Assembly (NCBI GenBank): GCA_002394965.1
Contig: DGVL01000177.1
Span: 1 to 25,522, forward strand
Source: Lachnospira sp. UBA4285
GTDB taxonomy: Bacteria; Bacillota; Clostridia; Lachnospirales; Lachnospiraceae
Length of the DNA stretch: 25,522 nucleotides
Direction of reading: 5' to 3'
The notes beneath the pieces are model-generated. The model worked only from the letters and a program-made list of their open reading frames with translations, was not told where the DNA came from and searched no databases. This document shows, one piece after another, positions 1 to 7,519 of this stretch. The position numbers and the translations under genes are program-made. Position 1 is the first letter of the stretch, and each line of letters starts with the position of its first letter.

Positions 1-15
1 CTGAGCTACAGACAC
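1..15 (-). tRNA. 5' end of a tRNA, cut by the window edge (possibly tRNA-Arg)
   Basis: Read on the minus strand, the first 15 bases give a 7-nt acceptor arm followed by TAGCTCAG, the usual U8-A9 and D-stem start of a bacterial tRNA. It lies 5 bp downstream of tRNA-Gly in the same direction, as expected for a tRNA cluster. The anticodon is outside the window, so the identity is only a guess from the acceptor sequence. Confidence 0.6.
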
Positions 16-20
16 ACAAG

Positions 21-91
21 AGCGGGTGATGGGAATCGAACCCACGTATCTAGCTTGGAAGGCTAGTGTTCTACCATTGAACTACACCCGC
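21..91 (-). tRNA. tRNA-Gly (anticodon TCC)
   Basis: The minus strand folds as a full cloverleaf: acceptor GCGGGTG pairs with CACCCGC, the T arm contains GGTTCGATTCC, and the anticodon loop reads CTTCCAA, giving TCC. The CCA end is not encoded. It is the second gene of the tRNA cluster, 13 bp after tRNA-Pro. Confidence 0.96.
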
Positions 92-104
92 AGGCATAAA
101 CGGA

Positions 105-179
105 TCGGGGTGACAGGATTTGAACCTGCGGCCTCTTGATCCCAAATCAAGCGCTCTAGCCAAGCTGAGCCACACCCCG
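105..179 (-). tRNA. tRNA-Pro (anticodon TGG)
   Basis: The minus strand gives acceptor CGGGGTG paired with CACCCCG, a D arm with GGCTCAG, anticodon stem CTTGA/TCAAG around TTTGGGA (anticodon TGG) and a T arm with GGTTCAAATCC. It is the first gene after the cluster promoter. Confidence 0.96.
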
Positions 180-235
180 TAAACCCAGAATCCTGCGCAT
201 CACATCCGATGACGTTTCTGTGAAACGCAAGATGT

Positions 236-265
236 ATTATATTATACGCCTGCCCCTGCTGTCAA
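236..265 (-). promoter_or_regulatory. Promoter of the tRNA-Pro/Gly cluster
   Basis: On the minus strand a perfect TTGACA (260-265) lies 18 bp from a perfect TATAAT (236-241). A second overlapping TATAAT sits at 241-246. The -35 box contains the TGA stop of the upstream phosphoesterase gene. A short perfect hairpin (CGTTTC/GAAACG, 213-227) is in the predicted leader. Confidence 0.85.
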
Positions 266-747
266 CCCAATTCTTTGAGTGCAAACGATAAATTTTTCCC
301 GTCCGCCAGGATCACGGCATACGAGGGCCGGTGGTCCAACTGTCTGGGATAGGAGAGGCTTCCCGGATTCAGAACCGTGAGGCCGCCGTCATTTTCATCC
401 AGGACCGGGCGGTGCGTGTGTCCGTACATGACTATGCCGCAGCCCCGCGCCCTGGCCTCATCCCGCAGGATCTCATCGCCCACGGACACGCCGTAGTCAT
501 GCCCGTGTGTCAGAAACGCCTTGTGACCGGCCAGCCATATCTCCTCTTCCCGGGGAAGTGCAGAGAAGAAGTCGTTGTTTCCTTTCACCATCTCCACCGG
601 GCAGCCGGCCAGACTCCGGATCTCCTCCTCGTCACCCTCGATGTCGCCGAGATGGATCAGCAGATCGACAGGCTTTTCCGCCGCCAGGGCCCGCTTGAGA
701 CCCTCCAGTTTCCTGTGCGTATCGCTTACTACGAGTATCTTTTTCAA
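262..747 (-). CDS. YfcE/MJ0936-type metallophosphoesterase
   Basis: This is a 161-residue cytosolic phosphodiesterase of the calcineurin-like superfamily, a normal length for the small YfcE/MJ0936 group. The metal-binding motifs appear in order: SDTH near the N terminus, HLGD, GNND, then THGHD and GHTH toward the C terminus. These are the expected ligands for a dinuclear metal centre. The natural substrate of the family is not settled. The start is a TTG preceded by GAGAGGA; the resulting N terminus (MKKILVVSDTH) fits the family, and an ATG just upstream reads into a stop after three codons. It follows the XTP diphosphatase by 12 bp and is almost certainly co-transcribed with it, a pairing common in Clostridia. 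Confidence 0.93.
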   Translation of the reverse strand: MKKILVVSDTHRKLEGLKRALAAEKPVDLLIHLGDIEGDEEEIRSLAGCPVEMVKGNNDFFSALPREEEIWLAGHKAFLTHGHDYGVSVGDEILRDEARARGCGIVMYGHTHRPVLDENDGGLTVLNPGSLSYPRQLDHRPSYAVILADGKNLSFALKELG

Positions 748-759
748 GTTTTCATCCTC

Positions 760-1356
760 TCAGACGCAGAGAAGCCTGAGTTCCCTCACCAGTTCCCGCA
801 GAGCCTTCCCGCGGTGGCTGATCCGGTTTTTCTCGTCTTCCGTGAGCTGCGCCGAAGTTTTGCCGAACTCCGGCAGATACAGGATCGGATCATACCCGAA
901 GCCGTTGCTGCCCTCAATCCGGTCCGCAATCACGCCTTCCATCGTCCCGCGGGTCGTGATCTCCCGGCCGTCCGGCAGAATTGCCGCCATCGCGCACACA
1001 AAGCGCGCGGAGCGGTCCGCTCCCCTGACATTCTTCATCTTCTCCAGAATCGCCGCGTTCTTGATGTCGTAGCTTGTGTCATGCCCCATGAAACGCGCGG
1101 AGTACACACCCGGCTCGCCGTTCATCCAGTCGATCTCCAGGCCCGAGTCATCGGCAATTGTCAGCTCGTGTGTCACGTTGTACACCGCCCGTGCCTTGAT
1201 CAGGGCATTCTGCTGAAACGTGGTGCCATTCTCCTCGATGTCCATGTCAATTCCCGCTTCCTTCATCGAGAGGACTTCCACATCCGGGTCCGCCAGCATG
1301 TCCTTGACTTCCCGGATCTTCCCCTGATTATTGGATGCAAAAATGATTTTTTTCAT
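760..1356 (-). CDS. rdgB: XTP/dITP diphosphatase (HAM1/RdgB family)
   Basis: This is a house-cleaning nucleotide pyrophosphatase that hydrolyses XTP, dITP and ITP to monophosphates, keeping deaminated purines out of DNA and RNA. The 198-residue protein has the family signatures: an N-terminal ASNNQGK substrate loop, the central DDSGLEI with the catalytic acid, FGYDPI near residue 150, and a C-terminal HRGKAL. The ATG at 1356 is preferred because it starts directly with KKIIFASNN; a GTG three codons upstream is possible, and neither has a strong ribosome binding site. It sits 27 bp after the RNA methyltransferase gene and 12 bp before the phosphoesterase. Confidence 0.95.
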   Translation of the reverse strand: MKKIIFASNNQGKIREVKDMLADPDVEVLSMKEAGIDMDIEENGTTFQQNALIKARAVYNVTHELTIADDSGLEIDWMNGEPGVYSARFMGHDTSYDIKNAAILEKMKNVRGADRSARFVCAMAAILPDGREITTRGTMEGVIADRIEGSNGFGYDPILYLPEFGKTSAQLTEDEKNRISHRGKALRELVRELRLLCV

Positions 1357-1383
1357 AGTCTTCACTTTATCACTTTCTGTACT

Positions 1384-2526
1384 TTATTTGTGTACTGGCT
1401 TAGGCCCTTCGAAAGAATAAAAGTAAGTGCGGATCATGCCGTTATAGACTTTCCGGTTTTTCGTCGCCTTCCGTCCGAACGCCTTCTCGATGTCCGCGTA
1501 TGGTGTGATCACATAGCAAGACCAGCTGTCAAGAGCCGCGAACCGGCTTCCCAGCGTGCGGTACAGTCCGGCCAGCTCATCTTCACTTCCCATGCGCTCA
1601 CCATAGGGCGGATTCGTTATGATGAAACCATACTTCTTCGCGTGATGCAGCTCCGCCACATCCCGCTGCTGGAAGTGTATGAACGAATCCACGCCGGCGC
1701 GCGCCGCATTGGCTCTCGCATATCGCAGCACATCGGCATCGATGTCGTACCCCTGAAGGTCGCCCATGTCCGACAGATCCTCCAGATCCCCCGCCTCTTC
1801 CACCGCATCGGTGAAGCAGTTCTTCGGTATCAGCCCTGTCCACTTTTCAGCCGTAAAATCCCGCGTGAGCCCCGGCGCGCGGTTTGCCGCCATGAGGGCC
1901 GCCTCGATGAGAAATGTCCCACTCCCGCAGAACGGATCGACGAGAATCCGTCCGCGCTTAAAGCGCGTCAGCCCGATCAGAGCCGCCGCGAGTGTCTCGG
2001 AAATCGGCGCGCCGCCGGTCTCTGTGCGGTACCCCCGCTTGTGAAGCGACGGCCCGCTCGTATCAAGGCAGATAGCGAATTCATCCTTGCGCCCCCGCAC
2101 GCGGATCGGATACTCCTCCCCGTCCTCCGGGAACCAGGCGGTGTGATACTTCTCCTTCAGGCGTTCGACGATGGCCTTTTTGACAATCGACTGGATATCC
2201 GAAGGAGAATACAGCTGGCAGTTCACGGCACTTGCCTTGGTGACCCAGAATTTTCCGTGAAGTGGAATAAACGCCTCCCAGGGAAGCGCCTTGACGTTCT
2301 CGAATAATTCGTCGTAGGTGCGCGCATTCACCCGCCCCACCTCCAGAAGCAGCCGCTCCGCCGTGCGCAGCCAGATGTTGGCGCGCGCCACCGCTTCGGC
2401 GTCTCCGGTGAAACTGACTTCGCCGTCCCGCACCTGTGTGATGTCGTAGCCAAGATCATATATTTCCCGCTTCAGAACCGATTCCAGTCCGAAGTGACAG
2501 GGTGCCGTCAGTGTCCAGGTCTCCAT
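1384..2526 (-). CDS. THUMP-domain class I SAM-dependent RNA methyltransferase (YpsC/RlmL-N type)
   Basis: The 380-residue protein has an N-terminal THUMP RNA-binding region (about residues 45-155) followed by a Rossmann methyltransferase domain. The SAM-binding motif I reads DPFCGSGTFLIEAA near residue 200, and the catalytic NPPYGE motif lies near residue 308, typical of N-methylation of an exocyclic base amine. E. coli RlmL makes m2G2445 in 23S rRNA and B. subtilis YpsC is the usual Firmicutes homologue; the same target here is inferred. The start has AAGGAG five bases upstream. It heads a three-gene housekeeping operon with rdgB and the phosphoesterase. Confidence 0.92.
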   Translation of the reverse strand: METWTLTAPCHFGLESVLKREIYDLGYDITQVRDGEVSFTGDAEAVARANIWLRTAERLLLEVGRVNARTYDELFENVKALPWEAFIPLHGKFWVTKASAVNCQLYSPSDIQSIVKKAIVERLKEKYHTAWFPEDGEEYPIRVRGRKDEFAICLDTSGPSLHKRGYRTETGGAPISETLAAALIGLTRFKRGRILVDPFCGSGTFLIEAALMAANRAPGLTRDFTAEKWTGLIPKNCFTDAVEEAGDLEDLSDMGDLQGYDIDADVLRYARANAARAGVDSFIHFQQRDVAELHHAKKYGFIITNPPYGERMGSEDELAGLYRTLGSRFAALDSWSCYVITPYADIEKAFGRKATKNRKVYNGMIRTYFYSFEGPKPVHK

Positions 2527-2547
2527 CGCTGCTCCTTTTCAACGGAT

Positions 2548-2580
2548 AAAAAAAGCCGTATCCGACTACTCGGATACGGC
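2548..2580 (-). terminator. Rho-independent terminator after tRNA-Arg
   Basis: A perfect 11-bp stem (2555-2565 with 2570-2580) and a 4-nt loop are followed on the minus strand by TTTTTTT. It ends tRNA-Arg transcription just before the methyltransferase gene, so partial read-through could also supply that operon. Confidence 0.93.
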
Positions 2581-2589
2581 CTCAAGTGA

Positions 2590-2663
<74 letters not shown>

Positions 2664-2699
2664 ATGATTCATCTGGGATTGCTCCCACGTGCAGAGTAA

Positions 2700-2729
2700 A
2701 TAATATCACTTCCATCCCGCGGCTGTCAA
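2700..2729 (-). promoter_or_regulatory. Promoter of tRNA-Arg
   Basis: On the minus strand a perfect TTGACA (2724-2729) and TATTAT (2700-2705) are separated by 18 bp, about 35 bp upstream of the mature tRNA 5' end. Confidence 0.82.
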
Positions 2730-2740
2730 GCACATTTTTG

Positions 2741-2772
2741 CATGGGAGCCGCAATCCATGGGAGCCGCAATC
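2741..2772. repeat. Perfect 16-bp tandem duplication
   Basis: CATGGGAGCCGCAATC occurs twice back to back (2741-2756 and 2757-2772), just upstream of the tRNA-Arg -35 box. It looks like a recent slippage duplication; no function can be assigned. Confidence 0.9.
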
Positions 2773-2790
2773 AAGAGAGCACTCCATCAT

Positions 2791-2824
2791 AAACAGAGCC
2801 TGCCCGCATATGGCGGGCAGGCTC
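2791..2824 (-). terminator. Terminator of the sugar operon
   Basis: A perfect 12-bp GC-rich stem (2796-2807 with 2813-2824) and a 5-nt loop lie 23 bp after the aldolase stop codon. The downstream T tract on the minus strand is weak (TGTTTAT), so efficiency is uncertain. Confidence 0.75.
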
Positions 2825-2847
2825 TTATCTGGCTTAAATCAGCCGGC

Positions 2848-3504
2848 TCATTTGCCGAAGACTGACTCGTAATCCTTCTTGAAACGGGCGATGCCGATGT
2901 CGGTGAGCGGATGCTTCGTCATCTGCATCAGAACCTTGTACGGTACCGTCGCGATGTCGGCTCCGGTCTTCGCGCACTCCACAATGTGCATCGGATGGCG
3001 GATGGATGCGCAGATCACCTGCGTCGTGATATCCGGATACATCTCGAAGATCTGCATGATGTCCTCGATCAGCGTGATGCCGTCGGTAGAGATGTCATCG
3101 AGTCTTCCCAGGAACGGGGATACGTATGTGGCGCCGGCTCTGGCCGCCAGCAGTGCCTGCGACGCAGAGAACACAAGCGTCACATTGGTGTGAATGCCTT
3201 CCGCCGTGAGAACCTTGACAGCCTTCAGGCCTTCCGTGGTCATCGGGATCTTCACGACCATGTTCTTGTGGATCTTTGCGATCTCGCGCCCTTCTGCGAT
3301 CATGCCCTCGGCAGTCGTGGTGCTCGCCTTGACCTCACCCGAGATCGGCCCGTCCACGATGTCGGTGATCTCCTTCAGCGTCTTCATGTAATCCTTGCCC
3401 TCTTTGGCAATGAGGGATGGATTGGTGGTTACGCCGGAGATAATTCCCATGTCCCAGGCTTCTCTGATCTCGTCTACATTGGCTGTGTCGATGAAAAACT
3501 GCAT
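2848..3504 (-). CDS. fsa: Fructose-6-phosphate aldolase / transaldolase-like enzyme (FSA/TalC family)
   Basis: The 218-residue protein matches the short class I aldolase group of fructose-6-phosphate aldolases and TalC-type transaldolases. Visible signatures are the N-terminal FFIDTANVDEI, VTTNPSLIAKEG near residues 25-36, the Schiff-base lysine in VVKIPMT near residue 85, and NVTLVFS further on. FSA enzymes join or split dihydroxyacetone-type donors and aldehydes such as glyceraldehyde 3-phosphate; TalC enzymes transfer dihydroxyacetone between sugar phosphates, and sequence alone does not separate them. AAAGGAG lies six bases before the ATG. It is the last gene of the GntR operon, so with the split transketolase it probably forms a dedicated non-oxidative sugar-rearranging module. 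Confidence 0.93.
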   Translation of the reverse strand: MQFFIDTANVDEIREAWDMGIISGVTTNPSLIAKEGKDYMKTLKEITDIVDGPISGEVKASTTTAEGMIAEGREIAKIHKNMVVKIPMTTEGLKAVKVLTAEGIHTNVTLVFSASQALLAARAGATYVSPFLGRLDDISTDGITLIEDIMQIFEMYPDITTQVICASIRHPMHIVECAKTGADIATVPYKVLMQMTKHPLTDIGIARFKKDYESVFGK

Positions 3505-3515
3505 ATCAAACTCCT

Positions 3516-3914
3516 TTATTTTGCCAGTTCCTGAACCGTCTTAATCTGCTCCGGTGTCAGTTCGCGGACATCGCTGTTATCGTTGCCGGTGGACACATCC
3601 TCAATGAGGAACATCTTCGTATCCTTCACGGTAATTGTATTGTGCCACAGAGACTGCGGAATCACATACAGTTTACCCTTTTCCATCTTTACAGCGTGGA
3701 ACTCAAGATCCTCTCCTTTTTCTTCCGCGTAGATCAGTGTGCACTTTCCCTCAACCAGCACGAACAGTTCATCCGTCTTATTGTGGCGCTCGATATTTGT
3801 AATGCCGGTAATATCATTCGCCGGCTTCCAGTTCTTGATTCCGACTGTCCATTTCTCATTTTCATACACACGCTGCATGCCAGCGCCTGTAAATTCGTAA
3901 TCCAGAATCTTCAT
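3516..3914 (-). CDS. Cupin-like small protein of the sugar operon
   Basis: This 132-residue soluble protein is probably a single small beta-barrel of the cupin type. Visible support is the central TDELFVLVEGKCTLI strand pair followed by a turn, then VIPQSLWHNTITV, which resemble the two cupin motifs; His, Glu and a second His could ligate a metal. Enzymatic function is not known: cupins in sugar operons include isomerases, epimerases and sugar sensors. It lies between the transketolase C subunit and the aldolase, with AGGAG before the ATG, and is clearly part of the operon. An isomerase for the imported sugar or its transketolase product is a reasonable but unproven guess. Confidence 0.75.
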   Translation of the reverse strand: MKILDYEFTGAGMQRVYENEKWTVGIKNWKPANDITGITNIERHNKTDELFVLVEGKCTLIYAEEKGEDLEFHAVKMEKGKLYVIPQSLWHNTITVKDTKMFLIEDVSTGNDNSDVRELTPEQIKTVQELAK

Positions 3915-3937
3915 CTCTCATTCTCCTAATTAACAGT

Positions 3938-4861
3938 TCACAGAAGTTTCTTCGCTTCTTCTACCACATGCTCTGATGTCAGGCCATATTCTCTGAACAG
4001 GTCTTCCGGTTTGCCGGACTTGCCAAATTTATCGTTAATGCCGACTCTCGTAAACTTTGCGCCAGCCTTTCCGGCAAGTACTTCTGCAACTGCCGAGCCG
4101 AGTCCGCCGATAATGGAGTGCTCCTCGAATGTAAGGATTGCTTTGCACTTCTGATTATACTTGAGGATCGTATCAGCATCGATCGGCTTGATTGTATGCA
4201 TGTTCACAACAGCAGTGGATATACCCTGCTCTTCCAGCGCTTTTGCCGCTTCCAGCGCCGGCTTGACCATCAGACCGCATGTGATGATGCAGACATCATT
4301 GCCATCCTTAAGCACATTGGCTTTGCCCGGGACAAACGGATCATCTGCATTTGTAATATCATCCACAACCGGTCTTGCAACGCGAATATAAACCGGCCCG
4401 TCAATGTCTATTGCTGCCTTGACCGCTTTCTTCGTCTCAGTCGGATCGCACGGAACCAGAACGGTCATATTCGGCATCTCGCGCATCAGCGCGATATCCT
4501 CAATCGACTGATGGCTGCCGCCATCCTCTCCTACGGAAAGACCAGAATGTGAAAATGCAAATTTGACATTCAGATTGATATACGCAACCGAATTGCGGAT
4601 CTCTTCATAAGCCCTGCCAGATCCAAACAGCGCAAATGTGCTGACAAATGGGATATATCCCGTATGAGCAAATCCGGCCGCCACATCGACCATGTTGCCT
4701 TCCGCAATGCCCATGTCAAAGAATCTGTCCGGGAATTTATCACGGAAGAATCTGGTCTGTGTTGCATTAGCGAGGTCTGCGTCCAGAACAACAATTTTTT
4801 TGTTAACATCGCCCAGCTCTGCAAGGGCTTCACCATAGGCTACTCTTAATGACTTTCCCAT
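3938..4861 (-). CDS. Transketolase, C-terminal subunit (split transketolase)
   Basis: The 307-residue protein corresponds to the second half of transketolase: the pyrimidine-binding domain followed by the C-terminal domain. The conserved catalytic glutamate that activates thiamine diphosphate is in FFDMGIAEGNM near residue 54. GGSHQSIEDIALMREMPNM and the later LTFEEHSIIGGLGSAVAE are family signatures. It must pair with the N subunit encoded 4 bp upstream to form an active enzyme. Its AGGAGG lies inside the last codons of that gene, so the two are translationally coupled. Split transketolases in Firmicutes often serve dedicated sugar pathways (for example apulose 4-phosphate and sulfofructose transketolases); the substrate here is unknown. 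Confidence 0.94.
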   Translation of the reverse strand: MGKSLRVAYGEALAELGDVNKKIVVLDADLANATQTRFFRDKFPDRFFDMGIAEGNMVDVAAGFAHTGYIPFVSTFALFGSGRAYEEIRNSVAYINLNVKFAFSHSGLSVGEDGGSHQSIEDIALMREMPNMTVLVPCDPTETKKAVKAAIDIDGPVYIRVARPVVDDITNADDPFVPGKANVLKDGNDVCIITCGLMVKPALEAAKALEEQGISTAVVNMHTIKPIDADTILKYNQKCKAILTFEEHSIIGGLGSAVAEVLAGKAGAKFTRVGINDKFGKSGKPEDLFREYGLTSEHVVEEAKKLL

Positions 4862-4865
4862 TATC

Positions 4866-5663
4866 TCAAACCTCCTGCTCAGCCAGAGCTTTCTCGAATT
4901 GTTCTTTATTCATCGGGCTGCCATGCCACTGATACTGATCTTCCATGAACGACACGCCTTTGCCTTTAATGGTATGGCAATTGATAAAGAGTGGCTTTCC
5001 ATCATGCGGTGTGCGCAGCGCCGCATCAATTTCCTGAATGTTATGACCATCAACATCAACGGTTTCAAAGCCAAATGCTCTGAACTTCGCATTGATATCG
5101 CCAAGGCTCATAACCTGATCATTGGATCCGTCAATCTGAAGATGATTGTAATCCAGCATGAATGTGAGATTATCCAGCTTATAATGTGCTGCTGCCATTG
5201 CAGCCTCCCATACAAGCCCTTCCTGGCATTCTCCGTCTCCCAGGACCGTATAAACCTTATAAGTCTTTTTGGAAAGTTTAGCCGCCATTGCGAGGCCAAC
5301 CGATATCGATGCACCCTGTCCGAGCGATCCGGTATTCACATCGACGCCCGGCGTTTTTCTGCAGTCCGGATGTCCCTGAAGATAGCTGTGAATCTGGCGG
5401 AGGGAAAGGAGATCTTCGCGCGGAAAATATCCGAGGTCCGCAAGAATCGCATAAAGTGTCGGGCAGGCATGACCCTTGCTCAGAACAAAGCGGTCACGGT
5501 CTGGATCCTTTGGATTTTTCGGATCAATTTTCATGGTATCGTAATAGAGTGCCATCAGCATCTCCACGCAGGAAAGCGACCCGCCCGGGTGTCCTGACTG
5601 GCATGCATACAGCATCTTTAAAATGTCAGCGCGAATTTGTTTCGCTTTTTTTTCGTAATCCAT
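4866..5663 (-). CDS. Transketolase, N-terminal subunit (split transketolase)
   Basis: This 265-residue protein is the thiamine-diphosphate-binding half of transketolase. It shows SKGHACPTLYA near residue 62, the GHPD and GSLGQGASISVG loops, and the cofactor/metal motif beginning GDGECQEG and ending in the Asn of LDYNHLQIDG. The chosen ATG has a perfect GAGGAGG six bases upstream and yields the usual MDYEKKAKQIR start; the frame is open 23 codons further upstream but without an equally good site. Together with the C subunit it should move two-carbon ketol units between sugars. It follows the second permease gene by 78 bp. Confidence 0.94.
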   Translation of the reverse strand: MDYEKKAKQIRADILKMLYACQSGHPGGSLSCVEMLMALYYDTMKIDPKNPKDPDRDRFVLSKGHACPTLYAILADLGYFPREDLLSLRQIHSYLQGHPDCRKTPGVDVNTGSLGQGASISVGLAMAAKLSKKTYKVYTVLGDGECQEGLVWEAAMAAAHYKLDNLTFMLDYNHLQIDGSNDQVMSLGDINAKFRAFGFETVDVDGHNIQEIDAALRTPHDGKPLFINCHTIKGKGVSFMEDQYQWHGSPMNKEQFEKALAEQEV

Positions 5664-5741
5664 TGTTGTCCTCCTCTTTATCATTGCGCAGCTCTTTTCA
5701 GCAGACGCCAATTTCAATGAATTCATAATCAATTTCAGCCA

Positions 5742-6575
5742 TCAGCCCTTGACAGCTCCGGCTGTGAGTCCCTCTACAAGCCTCTTCTGTGCGAAGAAGA
5801 ACATGATACATACCGGGATGATCGTCAGGATTCCGCCAGCCGTGAGCAGATCCCACTGTACTCCGAGTTGTCCGATAAGACTCTTCAGGGCAACCGGTAT
5901 CGTTCTGGTCGCCGTGTTCGTAAACATCATAGCGAATGTGTACTCGTTCCAGGACTGCATGAATATGTACACGCCCGTCGCAACGATTGACGGATTCAGC
6001 AGCGGCAGGATAATCTTGATAAATGCCTTGCCGCGGGTACAGCCATCAACCTGTGCAGCTTCTTCCAGCGACATCGGCAGGTCATTGATGAATCCCAGCA
6101 AAAGCCATACGGAAAATGGAATCGTAAACGTCGTATAGGCAAGAATCAGAGATCCAGGCGTGAACAGAAGATGCAGTTTTCTCATAATGGTATAGAGCGG
6201 AATGAGAAGAAGCACCGTCGGGAACATATTGTTGCAGAGGAATATGCTCATCAGCGCTTTTCTGCCCGGAAAATCATATCTTGAAAACGCATACGCTGCC
6301 ATCGTTGAAACGCAGAGGGTAACCAGTGTTGTTGAGACTGCCACAATGAGGCTGTTTCCCATTGCCGACAGGAAGTTCACCGTCGTTGTGAAGAGATTTT
6401 TATAAGCCTCGAACGTCGGATGAACTGTGAAATATGTGACAGTATCGCCGTACAATTCATTTTCCGGTTTGATGGATGTAAGAAACGTCCAGTAGAACGG
6501 AAACAGAATGAACACGAGCATTACAATCAGGAGAATGAGCCGAAGGGCTTTTGTGCCAGGCTTTTCATATTTCAT
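5742..6575 (-). CDS. Carbohydrate ABC transporter permease, MalG/UgpE type
   Basis: The 277-residue inner-membrane protein has about six hydrophobic segments, starting with LILLIVMLVFILFPFYWTF at residues 13-31. It carries the permease EAA loop (EEAAQVDGCTRGKAF then ILPLLNPS) that docks onto the ATPase. It is the second of two permeases of a CUT1 sugar importer. The start overlaps the stop of the upstream permease (ATGA) and is preceded by AAGGAGGAG. No ATPase gene is present in the operon, so it presumably uses a shared MsmX/UgpC-type ATPase encoded elsewhere, as is common in Firmicutes. Confidence 0.94.
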   Translation of the reverse strand: MKYEKPGTKALRLILLIVMLVFILFPFYWTFLTSIKPENELYGDTVTYFTVHPTFEAYKNLFTTTVNFLSAMGNSLIVAVSTTLVTLCVSTMAAYAFSRYDFPGRKALMSIFLCNNMFPTVLLLIPLYTIMRKLHLLFTPGSLILAYTTFTIPFSVWLLLGFINDLPMSLEEAAQVDGCTRGKAFIKIILPLLNPSIVATGVYIFMQSWNEYTFAMMFTNTATRTIPVALKSLIGQLGVQWDLLTAGGILTIIPVCIMFFFAQKRLVEGLTAGAVKG

Positions 6576-7450
6576 GACTTCTCCTCCTTAAAGTTCATTC
6601 TCAGATACGGGATTACTACAACCAGCAGCATGAGTGCAAGGCAGATCGCCATCGCCGATGCATATCCGAGATTCAATGCATTTGCCTTGTTATAAATATA
6701 AACACTTAACGTCTGTGTCGAATAAGCCGGTCCGCCCTCTGTCATGTTGAAAATGACATCGACAGAGTTCGCAACCCAGATAATTCTCAGGAGTCCTGTG
6801 ACATAGATCGTATTTTTAATCGAAGGGATCGTAATATAGAACAGTTCCTGAGCCTTTGTTGCCCCGTCAATCTCTGCCGCTTCATAAAGGTCCCTTGAGA
6901 CCCCCTGCAGAGCAGCGAGAATCATCAGTGCAAAAAACGGAATTCCCTGCCAGATAATCGTCACAATTACCCCGGGAAACGCTGTCGATTTTTGGGACAG
7001 GAACGGGATTGCCGAATCAATAATATGCAGTTTTAAAAGAATATCGTTCAGAACACCGAAATTGCCATCATAGATCCACCGCCACATAAGGCCGATGAGA
7101 ACACCCGGCGTGACCCATGGGATCATGCTGACAGCCCGGATTGCTCCTCTGCCTCTGAACTGCCGGTTCAGCAGCAGAGCCAAAACGAAACCAAGAATAA
7201 ACTGAAATCCCACACCCAGAACAACCCAGATGACTGTGCGGAGCACTGCATTCAGGAACTGAGTGTCCGTGAATGCCTCGATATAGTTTCCAAGCCCTAT
7301 AAATTTGATTGCATTCGGCCTTCTCAGATCATAGCTCTGAAAGCTCATGAGAATAGCCTGGATAACAGGAATAAATACTACGCAGACAATAATGATTGTA
7401 GCCGGCGCCACCAGAAGATATGGCGCGATAGAACGCTTTTTTGTTTTCAT
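6572..7450 (-). CDS. Sugar ABC transporter permease, MalF/UgpA type
   Basis: The 292-residue membrane protein has about six transmembrane segments (the first near residues 12-33). Its cytoplasmic EAA loop reads YEAAEIDGATKAQELFYITIPSIKN near residues 188-212. It should form a heterodimer with the MalG-type permease encoded next, whose start overlaps its stop by 4 bp. The ATG has GAGGAGG upstream. A strong hairpin separates it from the binding-protein gene. Confidence 0.94.
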   Translation of the reverse strand: MKTKKRSIAPYLLVAPATIIIVCVVFIPVIQAILMSFQSYDLRRPNAIKFIGLGNYIEAFTDTQFLNAVLRTVIWVVLGVGFQFILGFVLALLLNRQFRGRGAIRAVSMIPWVTPGVLIGLMWRWIYDGNFGVLNDILLKLHIIDSAIPFLSQKSTAFPGVIVTIIWQGIPFFALMILAALQGVSRDLYEAAEIDGATKAQELFYITIPSIKNTIYVTGLLRIIWVANSVDVIFNMTEGGPAYSTQTLSVYIYNKANALNLGYASAMAICLALMLLVVVIPYLRMNFKEEKS

Positions 7451-7471
7451 GGAACAGCCTCCTCAAAATCA

Positions 7472-7499
7472 CTGTGAGGAGCCAGACGGCCCCTCACAG
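7472..7499 (-). other. Intra-operon stem-loop between binding protein and permease genes
   Basis: An 8-bp perfect stem (CTGTGAGG with CCTCACAG) with an inner GCC/GGC extension lies 20 bp after the binding-protein stop. There is no T tract. Hairpins here in ABC operons usually stabilise the upstream mRNA or cause partial termination, giving more binding protein than permease; that role is inferred. Confidence 0.65.
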
Positions 7500-7519
7500 C
7501 CGTGAAACATCACTTGAGA

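Noticed and set aside
331..2307. A 658-codon open frame on the plus strand
   Set aside because: It is antisense to three well-supported genes (phosphoesterase, rdgB, methyltransferase), shows no family motif and reflects codon bias of the minus-strand genes.
3938..5663. Sulfoquinovose (sulfo-transketolase) pathway
   Set aside because: A split transketolase and an aldolase are present, but no sulfofructose isomerase, sulfo-aldehyde dehydrogenase or sulfonate exporter is visible. Kept only as one possible analogy.
5664..5732. Upstream start for the transketolase N subunit
   Set aside because: The extra 23 residues are not family-like and the ATG at 5663 has a perfect GAGGAGG.
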